Shown piece after piece: positions 1 to 7,275 of a DNA stretch of 15,674 bases; position 1 is the stretch's first letter; each line of letters opens with the position of its first letter. Location of the stretch: contig CAJMPJ010000062.1 in NCBI GenBank assembly GCA_905215155.1, positions 1-15,674 on the forward strand, given 5' to 3'. The stretch comes from an uncultured bacterium (GTDB lineage: Bacteria > Bacillota > Clostridia > Lachnospirales > Lachnospiraceae). Both the position numbers and the translations under genes were made by a program. The notes under the pieces were generated by a model. The model searched no databases. It saw only the letters and a list, made by a program, of their open reading frames with translations, and was not told the DNA's origin.

Positions 1-438
1 AAGAACGCCACGGACCAGGAAGTGATGGCAGCGGCAGAAGCGGCCCAGTGTACGGAATTCATCAACCGCCTGCCAAAAGGCTACCAAACCGTGATCGGGG
101 AAAATGGTTCCGTTCTTTCCGGGGGAGAAAGGCAGCGGCTGTCCATTGCCAGAGCACTTTTAAAGGATGCGCCCATCATTCTTCTTGATGAGGCCACCGC
201 TTCCCTGGACGTGGAAAATGAATCCATGGTACAGGGGGCCATTTCCAATCTGGTACGCAATAAGACCGTACTGATCATTGCCCACCGGATGAGGACCGTC
301 GCAAAAGCGGACCGGATCGTCGTATTAAAGGATGGAATCGTGGCAGAACAGGGAAGCCCGGAGGAACTTTTTGAACGCGGAGGAATCTACCGCCATATGA
401 CCCTGCTCCAGAATGAGAGTCAGAACTGGACCTTGTAA
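1..438 (+). CDS. ABC exporter, C-terminal part of ATP-binding domain (partial)
   Basis: The reading frame is open from the first base, so the gene begins upstream of the window; 145 residues are visible. It is the C-terminal half of an ABC nucleotide-binding domain. The signature LSGGERQR is at about visible residues 39-46, Walker B with the catalytic Glu (LLDEATASLD) at 61-70, and the switch His (IIAHR) at 92-96. The sequence then ends as in fused exporter half-transporters (RIVVLKDG, EELFERGGIYRHM). Walker A and the membrane domain lie outside the window. Family knowledge: such proteins couple ATP hydrolysis to export of drugs, lipids or peptides across the cytoplasmic membrane. The substrate cannot be told from this piece. 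Confidence 0.93.
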   Translation, partial: KNATDQEVMAAAEAAQCTEFINRLPKGYQTVIGENGSVLSGGERQRLSIARALLKDAPIILLDEATASLDVENESMVQGAISNLVRNKTVLIIAHRMRTVAKADRIVVLKDGIVAEQGSPEELFERGGIYRHMTLLQNESQNWTL

Positions 439-510
439 ATCAGGACCGAGTGTATCTGAAAACCGCAGAAAAAAATCACAGTGTATTCAGGTTTTTGGAT
501 TTGGCACATA

Positions 511-539
511 TTGTAAAAGCGAGAATTTTATGGTATGAT
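511..539 (+). promoter_or_regulatory. Predicted sigma-A promoter for the DUF4317 gene
   Basis: A -10 box TATGAT (534-539) is preceded by an extended -10 TG (531-532). TTGTAA (511-516) sits 17 bases further up as a weak -35. Transcription would start near 546, just before the hairpin at 559-595, so the hairpin would lie in the leader of the downstream gene. Confidence 0.5.
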
Positions 540-558
540 AACACTGAATTTGTGCTGG

Positions 559-595
559 AAAAGCTCACAGGCCGCATGGTCCGTGGGCTTTTTTT
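559..595 (+). terminator. Intrinsic terminator or attenuator hairpin
   Basis: The stem AAGCTCAC (561-568) pairs with GTGGGCTT (583-590), with one G-U pair. The inner stem GGCC (570-573) pairs with GGTC (578-581) around a GCAT loop. A run of seven T (589-595) follows. It could end transcripts of the upstream ABC gene. Because a good promoter lies between that gene and the hairpin, it could instead attenuate the DUF4317 gene. Confidence 0.65.
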
Positions 596-658
596 GGAAG
601 CCCTGCCTGAGCATGGGTCCAGTCAGGGAGTAAGCTCACAGATAGGAGAAATCGTAAT

Positions 659-1822
659 ATGAATAAGAAAGAAGCCAATGAATTAAAGAAACTTTTCACT
701 CCCGCCAATTGTGCCATCAGCAGAATCTGCGGCTGTTATGTGGATGCGGAAAAGAACAAAAGGACGGAATTAAAGGAAGCGTTTTTGTCCCTTCCGGAAG
801 AGGAGGCGTATAAATATTTCACCATTTTTAAAAGTGCGTTATCCGGCTCTATCGGGAAAAATATGGTGAATATGGAATTCCCTCTGAATGCGGAAGAAGA
901 AGGGGGGACCCAGAATTTCTTATTAAAGCTTCGGGACAGCCAGTTAAAGGATGACGCTCTTTTGGAGGAGTTTTATGACAAGGTGATTGCAAGCTATGAT
1001 TACGGAGAGAATTATTACATCATCCTAATCCATTGTGCGTATGATATCCCTGCAAAATCCTCGGATGGTTTAGAGATGTTTGATGCGTCTGATTTTGTAT
1101 ACGAATTCATTCAATGTACCATCTGTCCGGTGAAGCTGTCAAAGGCAGGACTTTGCTATAATTCAGAATCGAATACCATCGAAAACAGAAGCAGGGACTG
1201 GCTTGTGGAAGCTCCCGATACCGGTTTTATTTTCCCTTCCTTTACCGATCGGAATACGGACATCCACGGTCTTATGTACTACATAAAAAACCCGGAGCAG
1301 ATGCCGGAACGGCTGATTGATGAGCTGCTTGGCTGTGTCATTCCCATGACGGCAAAGGATCAGAAAGAGACTTTTCAGGCGATCGTAGAGGAGACTCTGG
1401 GAGAAAACTGTGACTTTGAAACGGTGAAGAACATTCATGAGAGTTTAAATGAGATATTGGAAGAAACAAAGGATGAGCCCGCCCCCTTTACCCTGGACAA
1501 ATACCAAATGAAAAAACTTCTGGAGAACAACGGTGCCAGCCAGGAAAAACTGGAAGAATTTGAACAGCGTTTTGAAGAAACCCGAGATGGAAAAAGTGCG
1601 GGCTTTGTGGCTTCCAATGTGGTCAATACAAGAAGCTTTGAGATTAAGACAACCGACGTGAGCATAAAAGTTGCCCCGGACAAGACCTATCTGGTGGAGA
1701 ACCGGATGATCGACGGACGTCCATGCATCGTAATCGGGATCAGTGAGCATGTGGAGATCAACGGAATCACTGTAAGGCCCATCGCAGCGGACAAGACTGC
1801 CGGGGAAACCGGTCTGGAATGA
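659..1822 (+). CDS. DUF4317 family protein
   Basis: The 387-residue protein matches the remembered pattern of the DUF4317 family, common in Lachnospiraceae and related Clostridia. Recognisable parts are the N-terminal MNKKEANELKKLF segment, the early Cys pair around residues 24-26, a central region ending in PVKLSKAGL, and an acidic helical section near 260-320. The family has no established function, and no signal peptide, membrane segment or catalytic motif is visible, so it is probably cytosolic. The ATG at 659 has AGGAGA (644-649) upstream. It converges on the acyltransferase gene, with only four bases between the two stop codons. Confidence 0.85.
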   Translation: MNKKEANELKKLFTPANCAISRICGCYVDAEKNKRTELKEAFLSLPEEEAYKYFTIFKSALSGSIGKNMVNMEFPLNAEEEGGTQNFLLKLRDSQLKDDALLEEFYDKVIASYDYGENYYIILIHCAYDIPAKSSDGLEMFDASDFVYEFIQCTICPVKLSKAGLCYNSESNTIENRSRDWLVEAPDTGFIFPSFTDRNTDIHGLMYYIKNPEQMPERLIDELLGCVIPMTAKDQKETFQAIVEETLGENCDFETVKNIHESLNEILEETKDEPAPFTLDKYQMKKLLENNGASQEKLEEFEQRFEETRDGKSAGFVASNVVNTRSFEIKTTDVSIKVAPDKTYLVENRMIDGRPCIVIGISEHVEINGITVRPIAADKTAGETGLE

Positions 1823-1826
1823 CCGG
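1809..1826. terminator. Possible bidirectional terminator between converging genes
   Basis: CCGGTC (1809-1814) and GACCGG (1821-1826) form a 6-bp stem over the stop codon of the DUF4317 gene. TATTTTCT follows on the plus side and TTTCCCC on the minus side. The T tracts are short, so termination would be weak. No better candidate is seen between the converging genes. Confidence 0.35.
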
Positions 1827-2966
1827 CTATTTTCTCCGGACAAGGCGTGCAAGTGCTTTAAAAAAGCTTTGGACGCAGTAGACGACGGTCTGGTCAAAGA
1901 GAAATGCGGCGGCCGCCGAACAAACAAGGACAAGGAAAAAGGTTAAGACCGGGTTTTGAGTGGTTCCAAACCGTTCATGGACAAAGTAAAGTACGGCCCA
2001 GTGAACCAGCAGCACCGAGTAGCTGTACCGGATAAGGAATCCCATGATTCTTCCCGGTGCAGGAAGCCGGGATTCCAAAGAGCGCAGCAGAAGGAATATG
2101 GCACCGGCCAGAAGAATCATCATGGGAGCGCCTTCTGCCAGCAGGATGGCTTTATAATCTTCCCGGAGAGCCACGCAGAGAACCGTACCAATCAAAGAAA
2201 TTCCTCCAAGGCAAAAGAACAGCCGTCTTCGGGAAAAGGAAGCCGGATGAGCAAAGTAATAACCAAGTAAAAACACTCCTTCCCACGGACTGATCATAAG
2301 CTGGAAATTTACCGGAAGGCCGGCCACAGGCAGATAAACCCCAATGCACCTGAAAATCAGGATCAGAGCGGCCAGTCCGTGAAGCAGGCCATCGGGCAGA
2401 TGCTTTAATAGAATAGAAAAAAACGGTGCCAGGATATAAAGTGACAAAATCACATAGATCACCCACAGGTGGGGCGCCCAGTCTATGGGACCCGCCATCA
2501 TGTCCTTTCCTGCTCTTAAAATCCCATTAAAAAAACCGGAAGTAAAGTATTGGGAAGATAAAAGGATGTAAATGCCATAGTAGCAGAAAAAAGGGAGGGC
2601 TACCTGGATGAAACGCTTATAGTAAAAGCGTGCCAGACAACCCTCCCTCCGGTTTAAAATCAGCGCTCCGCTGTTCATAATAAACAGGGTGTTGCAGACG
2701 AATAATACGGCGATCAGGGACTGTATGGCGATTCGCGGAAAGAGGGTTTTTGTATGGCTGAATGCCGAAGAATCCAGACAGTGAACCAGTATGACAAAAA
2801 GAGTGGCAATCAGACGGATATAATCCAGGTAAAGGATTCGTTTTCCACGCTCTGTGTTCCCTGACAGGAGATTTTTAAAATGCTCTCTGTCTTTTCTCCC
2901 CGCAGTTATATGGAGACAGAGGGATATGATGATAAAAGCCAGAAACATCAGCTGTAGTTTTCCCAT
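1827..2966 (-). CDS. Acyltransferase 3 family integral membrane protein
   Basis: This is an acyltransferase-3 (OafA/YrhL-like) multi-pass membrane protein of about 379 residues. The family-typical start of the core, LDYIRLIATLFVILVHCLD, carries the conserved His in the first core membrane helix. About ten hydrophobic segments follow, with HLWVIYVILSLYILAPF in the middle and SVLLVHWAVLYF near the end. Family members move acyl groups such as acetyl or succinyl onto cell-surface sugars; the substrate here is unknown. The frame can be extended to 3020, but I prefer the ATG at 2966 (MGKLQLM). It has AAAGGA upstream, and the predicted -10 box at 3009-3014 would lie inside the longer version. It is transcribed against both neighbours. 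Confidence 0.85.
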   Translation of the reverse strand: MGKLQLMFLAFIIISLCLHITAGRKDREHFKNLLSGNTERGKRILYLDYIRLIATLFVILVHCLDSSAFSHTKTLFPRIAIQSLIAVLFVCNTLFIMNSGALILNRREGCLARFYYKRFIQVALPFFCYYGIYILLSSQYFTSGFFNGILRAGKDMMAGPIDWAPHLWVIYVILSLYILAPFFSILLKHLPDGLLHGLAALILIFRCIGVYLPVAGLPVNFQLMISPWEGVFLLGYYFAHPASFSRRRLFFCLGGISLIGTVLCVALREDYKAILLAEGAPMMILLAGAIFLLLRSLESRLPAPGRIMGFLIRYSYSVLLVHWAVLYFVHERFGTTQNPVLTFFLVLVCSAAAAFLFDQTVVYCVQSFFKALARLVRRK

Positions 2967-3008
2967 GTTCTTTTGTTCCTTTCCGTTTGGTTCCAATCCG
3001 TGTTTCCT

Positions 3009-3037
3009 ATTATAGCACAAAATGGAAATGGAAACAA
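3009..3037 (-). promoter_or_regulatory. Predicted sigma-A promoter for the acyltransferase gene
   Basis: On the minus strand, TTGTTT (3037-3032), a 17-base spacer and TATAAT (3014-3009) with an extended TGC form a good promoter. Transcription would start near 3002. That supports the start codon at 2966 over the upstream alternative. Confidence 0.6.
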
Positions 3038-3063
3038 ACCAAATGAGGAGAGACCAAAACGCT

Positions 3064-3092
3064 TTGCGTATCTTTTTGTGCTATGCTATACT
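3064..3092 (+). promoter_or_regulatory. Predicted sigma-A promoter for the FokI-like gene
   Basis: TTGCGT (3064-3069), a 17-base spacer and TATACT (3087-3092) lie 28 bases before the start codon. It is divergent from the acyltransferase promoter. The nuclease gene therefore seems to have its own promoter and not to be co-transcribed with a methyltransferase. Confidence 0.55.
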
Positions 3093-3119
3093 TGAGAAAA
3101 AAACGGAGAGGAAATAACA

Positions 3120-4859
3120 GTGGCAGACAGAACATTTGGCTGGGTACAGGAGGCCTATATCCTGGGAAATTTAAAGAATGTGGTATCCGTCTTTGTACCC
3201 GGCTCCCCCATCAACCGGCTCCTTCGGACGGATAAAATCCCCAGGCTGATATCAGAAAAAGACGGAAGAGATATTTTTATCAAAGAGTTGGAGGAAGAGA
3301 CCATCCTCATTCCGTATCTCCATCTGAAAGGAAAAGGAACGCCTGTTGGCTTTACCAGAAGCAATGCACCCTGCTCCGGCATTATACAGGCAGTGCTTCC
3401 GGGCCAGCGAAAGGAATACCAGAGTGACTGGCCTGCGGATTCCTTTCTCCGCTGGGCGGTCAGCGTGGGGTTTCTTGATTACAGCAGAGCAGAAGATGTC
3501 TGTTCTTTATCAGAACTTGGACGCCGGTATGCGGAGGCAGAAGAAGGAAGTGAAGAGGAGGCAGAGGTGCTCAAGACGGCGTTTTTGTCTTATCCTCCGG
3601 TTTGCCGGGTTTTATCCCTGCTAGCAGAGGAAGAACATTTGACGAAGTTTGAGATCGGAGCAAGGCTTGGATTCATCGGTGAGGCCGGATTTACCTCTAT
3701 CCCCCAATACATGATTTTAGAAGGGCTTTTGGAGGCAAAGACAAAGGAAGAGAGGACCAAGCTGCTGCAGGATACGGAGGGAACCAGTGACAAGTACGTC
3801 CGCACCATCTGCAGCTGGCTGATCCAGATGGGCTTTATCCGGAAAGTGCCAAAGGAAGTGGCCGCCCCCACAGGAAGCCGGGGAGCGTCTGCTGTCATTC
3901 CCCAGTCTTATATGCTAACGTTAAAGGGAAGGACCGTCTTAAAACACATTGCCGGAGTATCCAGATTTGCCAGGATTCCAAAGAGGGTGATGTGGGACAT
4001 GCTGGCTACCAAGGCGGCAGACCGGGAATATTTAAGAAACCGAAGGACTTATATCATTAAATATTTAGAGGGAAATTACCGTTCCCCTTTGCAGATACAG
4101 GAATACTTAAGCACCAAAGGGATTGAAGAAGAAACCGAAACCATCCTCGATGACCTCAAAAGCTTTGCCAATATTGGACTTCAAATAAAAAAAACAGGGG
4201 ATACCTACCGGATCATGGATGAGATAAGGGGACTGGAGCTGCCGGAGGAGGGCCGGTACGGGATACCGGTAAAATCAGAAGTATCTGTGTATAAGGATTA
4301 TTTGAGAACCCACATGACCCATGTAGACCATAAATATCTGATCCTTGTGGACCTGGGCTTTGACGGCAGTTCCGACCGGGATTATGAGATAAAAACCGCG
4401 GAGCTTCTGACCTCGGAGCTTGAGTTTCAGGGAGCCAGGCTTGGGGATACCAGAAAGCCTGATGTGTGCGTTTTTTATGGTAATCACGGGCTGATCATAG
4501 ACAATAAAGCCTATGGAAAAGGGTATTCTCTTCCCATCAAACAGGCAGACGAGATGTGCCGTTACATCGAAGAGAATAAAGAACGAAGGGACATGCTCAA
4601 TCCCAACCGCTGGTGGAACATCTTTGATGAATCCGTGACCAGTTTTCACTTTGCATTTGTTTCCGGTTCCTTTACGGGAGGATTTAAAGACCGGTTAAAT
4701 CTTATCTCTGTCCGGTCGGGAATCCATGGAGCCGCCATCAATTCGGTAACTCTTCTTTTGCTGGCAGAAGAGTTAAAGTCCAAAAGACTTGGTTACGAGG
4801 AGTGTTTCAGGCTTTTTGACAGCAACGATGAAATTTCCTATCCATTTTCCCTTTCTTGA
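3120..4859 (+). CDS. FokI-like type IIS restriction endonuclease
   Basis: The 579-residue protein is close to FokI in length and is recognisable along its whole length from memory. The N-terminus RTFGWVQ and the segment APCSGIIQA match the FokI recognition domain, as do DSFLRWA, YPPVCRVLSLL, HLTKFEIG and GEAGFTS. The C-terminal third is the cleavage domain. PD at 447-448 and DNK at 461-463 give the catalytic Asp448, Asp461 and Lys463, matching FokI Asp450, Asp467 and Lys469. PIKQADEMCRYIEEN keeps the Asp and Arg matching Asp483 and Arg487, which make the FokI cleavage dimer contact; NPNRWWNIF and FAFVSGSF follow. FokI recognises GGATG and cuts at a distance; whether this homologue shares the site is unknown. 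The GTG start has GGAGAGG at 3105-3111. No methyltransferase is present within the window. Confidence 0.92.
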   Translation: MADRTFGWVQEAYILGNLKNVVSVFVPGSPINRLLRTDKIPRLISEKDGRDIFIKELEEETILIPYLHLKGKGTPVGFTRSNAPCSGIIQAVLPGQRKEYQSDWPADSFLRWAVSVGFLDYSRAEDVCSLSELGRRYAEAEEGSEEEAEVLKTAFLSYPPVCRVLSLLAEEEHLTKFEIGARLGFIGEAGFTSIPQYMILEGLLEAKTKEERTKLLQDTEGTSDKYVRTICSWLIQMGFIRKVPKEVAAPTGSRGASAVIPQSYMLTLKGRTVLKHIAGVSRFARIPKRVMWDMLATKAADREYLRNRRTYIIKYLEGNYRSPLQIQEYLSTKGIEEETETILDDLKSFANIGLQIKKTGDTYRIMDEIRGLELPEEGRYGIPVKSEVSVYKDYLRTHMTHVDHKYLILVDLGFDGSSDRDYEIKTAELLTSELEFQGARLGDTRKPDVCVFYGNHGLIIDNKAYGKGYSLPIKQADEMCRYIEENKERRDMLNPNRWWNIFDESVTSFHFAFVSGSFTGGFKDRLNLISVRSGIHGAAINSVTLLLLAEELKSKRLGYEECFRLFDSNDEISYPFSLS

Positions 4860-4985
4860 GGGGAATTTTGCCGGATATTGTGTATTAATTTAGAAACATG
4901 GCGAAATCGCTTGCATTCTTCCGATTACAACATTATATTTTAAAATGTTTATAAAAATTTTATAATATACAAAGGATTAGGAAAA
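4860..4985 (+). promoter_or_regulatory. AT-rich leader with weak promoter candidates for the SulP gene
   Basis: TTGCAT (4911-4916), 17 bases, then TATATT (4934-4939) is the best promoter candidate. A second TATAAT (4961-4966) has no good -35 and lies very close to the start codon. No clear terminator for the FokI-like gene is seen in this gap. Confidence 0.35.
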
Positions 4986-6626
4986 ATGAAAGATATGGTA
5001 CCTCAGTTTTTTTTATCAATGAAGCATTACACCAAGGAGCAGTTTGTTAAGGATTTTATATCCGGTATCATTGTAGCAATCATTGCCCTTCCTCTTTCCA
5101 TCGCCCTTGCCCTGGCTTCCGGTGTCACTCCGGAACAAGGACTTTACACAGCCATTGTGGCTGGTTTTGTGATATCCCTTCTGGGCGGAAGTAAAGTGCA
5201 GATTGCAGGCCCCACGGCGGCATTTGCCTCCATTGTGGCAGGCATTGTCCTAAAAAATGGAATGGATGGCCTTGCCCTGGCTACGATCATGGCAGGAATC
5301 ATTTTGGTGCTTATGGGATTGCTGCGTCTGGGAAGTCTCATTCGTTTTATTCCTTACACCATAACCACCGGTTTTACCACTGGGATTGCGGTCACCATTT
5401 TCATCGGACAGATCAAGGATTTTCTCGGATTGACCTTTCAGGAGTCGCCCATAGAGACCATGGAAAAATTAAAACAGATCGTTCTCTGTTTTCACACCTT
5501 AAATCCCATGACCCTGGCGGTGGGGCTTGTGGCTCTTTCCATCTTGATTATATGGCCGAAATTCTTTAAGAAAATCCCGCCGTCGTTGATTGCCGTCATC
5601 GTAACGGCGCTGGCTGTGAAGCTGTTTGATCTTCCGGTCAATACCATTGGGGATCTGTATACCATTTCCCCTGACTTACCGGCCTTTCACCTGCCTGATT
5701 TTTCCTTTGCCATGGTGCAGAAGGTTCTTCCCGATGCCATCACCATTGCAGTTCTGGCAGCAGTGGAATCCCTGCTTTCCTGTGTGGTGGCAGACGGAAT
5801 GGCAGGAGGAAAGCATAATTCCAACATGGAGCTGGTCGCTCAGGGAGTGGGCAATACCTGTTCCGCCCTGTTTGGAGGAATCCCGGCGACCGGTGCCATT
5901 GCCCGTACCGCAGCCAATATTAAAAACGGCGGACGGACACCGGTTTCCGGTATGGTCCATGCCGGGCTGCTGCTCTTGATCCTGATTTTCCTTATGCCCT
6001 ATGCGGCGCTGATCCCAATGCCTGCGATTGCAGCGATCCTCTTTATGGTGGCTTATAATATGAGCGAATGGAGAGAGTTTGTCTCCATCGTGAAAACAGC
6101 ACCGAAGAGTGACTGGTCCGTACTGCTTGTCACCTTTGGCTTGACCGTGGTATTTGATCTGGTTGTAGCCATCGGAGTAGGCCTGGTATTTGCCTCCCTG
6201 CTGTTCATGAAACGGATGGCCGATGTGGCCGAGATCAGCGGCTGGAAGTATTTAGAGGACCAGCAGGAAGAGCCGGAGAAGGAACCCATTGATTTAAAAC
6301 CGGTTCCCAAGCATGTATCGGTGTTTGAAGTCAACGGTCCCATGTTCTTTGGTGCCGCAGATAAAATATCAAAAGTGGTATTGGAGGAAGGCAAGAGAGT
6401 GCTGATTCTTCGGATGCGCAGCGTTCCCGCAATGGATGCCACGGCATTAAAGAGCTTGCAGAAGCTTCACCAGAACTTAAAAAAGAAAAATGTCATCCTG
6501 GTTTTATCCCATGTCAATCAGCAGCCCATGTCCATCATGGAAAAGGCCGGCTTTACAGAGATGATCGGCAGAGAGAACATTGCCGGCTGTATTGACGAAG
6601 CACTGCTTCGTGCGTCAGGGCTTTGA
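4986..6626 (+). CDS. SulP family anion transporter with STAS domain
   Basis: This 546-residue membrane protein has the SulP/SLC26 layout. An N-terminal block begins DFISGIIVAIIALPLSIALA and contains the family motif GSKVQIAGPTAAF (about residues 69-81). The membrane core ends near residue 410, and a C-terminal cytosolic STAS domain spans about 440-542 (VFEVNGPMFFGAADK and VPAMDATALKSL). Family members carry sulfate, bicarbonate, C4-dicarboxylates or other anions across the cytoplasmic membrane. The sequence does not settle the substrate. It sits just before the nitrogenase-like operon, which invites a sulfate reading, but a strong terminator separates the two. The RBS is AGGATTAGGA directly upstream of the ATG. 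Confidence 0.93.
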   Translation: MKDMVPQFFLSMKHYTKEQFVKDFISGIIVAIIALPLSIALALASGVTPEQGLYTAIVAGFVISLLGGSKVQIAGPTAAFASIVAGIVLKNGMDGLALATIMAGIILVLMGLLRLGSLIRFIPYTITTGFTTGIAVTIFIGQIKDFLGLTFQESPIETMEKLKQIVLCFHTLNPMTLAVGLVALSILIIWPKFFKKIPPSLIAVIVTALAVKLFDLPVNTIGDLYTISPDLPAFHLPDFSFAMVQKVLPDAITIAVLAAVESLLSCVVADGMAGGKHNSNMELVAQGVGNTCSALFGGIPATGAIARTAANIKNGGRTPVSGMVHAGLLLLILIFLMPYAALIPMPAIAAILFMVAYNMSEWREFVSIVKTAPKSDWSVLLVTFGLTVVFDLVVAIGVGLVFASLLFMKRMADVAEISGWKYLEDQQEEPEKEPIDLKPVPKHVSVFEVNGPMFFGAADKISKVVLEEGKRVLILRMRSVPAMDATALKSLQKLHQNLKKKNVILVLSHVNQQPMSIMEKAGFTEMIGRENIAGCIDEALLRASGL

Positions 6627-6654
6627 TTAAGCAGCCTGACCAGTGATTGATGTG

Positions 6655-6704
6655 CCCCTGTATAGGACAATGAAATAGCAAAGTCCTGTATGGGGGATTT
6701 TTTT
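6655..6704 (+). terminator. Intrinsic terminator after the SulP gene
   Basis: A 14-bp stem (6655-6668 with 6683-6696, including three G-U pairs) carries a 14-base loop. It is followed by a run of seven T (6698-6704). It lies 28 bases after the stop codon and isolates the SulP gene from the downstream operon. Confidence 0.85.
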
Positions 6705-6842
6705 AGTTCTGTCACAGATTCCTTTTCCCCCATTCTCCGTTCCCTTTATCTTGAAACAATATCCCGCTTTTTGTTATAAAGTAAAGATTAAACAGAATAT
6801 GGGACAAGTTGTAAAAAATTATCAAAAAAATTAAAAATAATA

Positions 6843-6871
6843 TTGACAACTAAAATAGATGATACTATAAT
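6843..6871 (+). promoter_or_regulatory. Consensus sigma-A promoter of the nitrogenase-like operon
   Basis: A perfect TTGACA (6843-6848), a 17-base spacer and a perfect TATAAT (6866-6871) lie in very AT-rich DNA. Transcription would begin near 6878. Such a strong core promoter suggests that control comes from a repressor or from the attenuator downstream. I could not confirm a CymR or other operator by eye. Confidence 0.85.
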
Positions 6872-6925
6872 ACTATACATACAAACATATAAAAATAATA
6901 GGATTTAAGAAAGGATGCAATACAT

Positions 6926-7042
6926 ATGAAAAGCACAGCGTTTTTGACCAGAGATATGGAATTTTCAAATACGGATAAGATGAACTGTTGTTGTAAAACT
7001 GTGTATATGTGTATGAATACAGCTTATTTTTGTATGTATTAG
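6926..7042 (+). CDS. Cys-rich leader peptide, 38 aa (candidate cysteine attenuator)
   Basis: A short frame starts at ATG 6926 with GAAAGGA (6909-6915) as ribosome site and ends at TAG 7040-7042. It encodes 38 residues. The second half is MNCCCKTVYMCMNTAYFCMY, with Cys at 21, 22, 23, 29 and 36; the triple Cys codons TGT TGT TGT are at 6986-6994. Cys and Met are far above normal. It sits between the operon promoter and an intrinsic terminator, as leader peptides of amino-acid operons do. Inferred role: ribosomes slow on the Cys codons when charged Cys-tRNA is scarce, which changes the fold of the RNA behind. An alternative is a true small Cys-rich metal-binding or secreted peptide, but no signal sequence is seen. 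Confidence 0.75.
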   Translation: MKSTAFLTRDMEFSNTDKMNCCCKTVYMCMNTAYFCMY

Positions 7043-7100
7043 TCTACCTGAATCCGTGACATAAGGAGTTTGGCAGGTACTAGTATGGTACCTGCTTTTT
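7041..7100 (+). promoter_or_regulatory. Terminator / anti-terminator module (attenuator)
   Basis: Terminator: GCAGGTAC (7073-7080) pairs with GTACCTGC (7088-7095) around a 7-base loop, followed by TTTTT (7096-7100). Competing arm: TACCTG (7045-7050), starting two bases after the leader stop codon, is complementary to CAGGTA (7074-7079), and AG (7041-7042) can add pairs with CT (7080-7081). A ribosome resting at the stop codon would cover the competing arm and let the terminator form. A ribosome stalled at the Cys codons would leave it free to block the terminator. The pairings are visible; the mechanism is inferred. Confidence 0.75.
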
Positions 7101-7275
7101 AATGACATAAAACGAAATGACGAAACTCTATCAATTAGAGAAAAAGTTATTGAAACGGACAGGAACATGCACGAAATACAGATCCATATGCATGGTATAA
7201 GGGAACCACCTAAGAATGAAAGACGGCAGCTTTCGCAGATGACCGGCTTGAGAATGAATCTTAAAGTGAGAGAAG
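7101..7275 (+). other. Long leader between attenuator and DUF2292 gene; possible 48-aa frame
   Basis: This stretch has no recognised gene. An ATG at 7167 opens a 48-codon frame ending at TGA 7311-7313 (MHEIQIHMHGIREPP and on). It overlaps the start of the DUF2292 gene by 38 bases. Its only ribosome site is AGGA, two bases away, which is poor. I recognise no family. It may be untranslated leader or a decayed gene. Confidence 0.3.

Noticed and set aside
450..662. 70-codon frame between the ABC gene and the DUF4317 gene
   Set aside because: It starts at GTG without a ribosome site and runs through the predicted promoter and the terminator hairpin; the translation has no family-like features.
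1445..1933. 162-codon frame on the minus strand under the DUF4317 gene
   Set aside because: It lies opposite the coding DUF4317 gene and overlaps the acyltransferase gene end; the translation shows no recognisable domain.
5626..5979. 117-codon plus-strand frame within the SulP gene
   Set aside because: A Pro/Trp/Cys-rich shadow of the SulP reading frame with no ribosome site.
7041..7275. S-box (SAM) riboswitch or T-box in the operon leader
   Set aside because: I found no S-box core and no T-box sequence; the leader peptide with terminator explains the region better.
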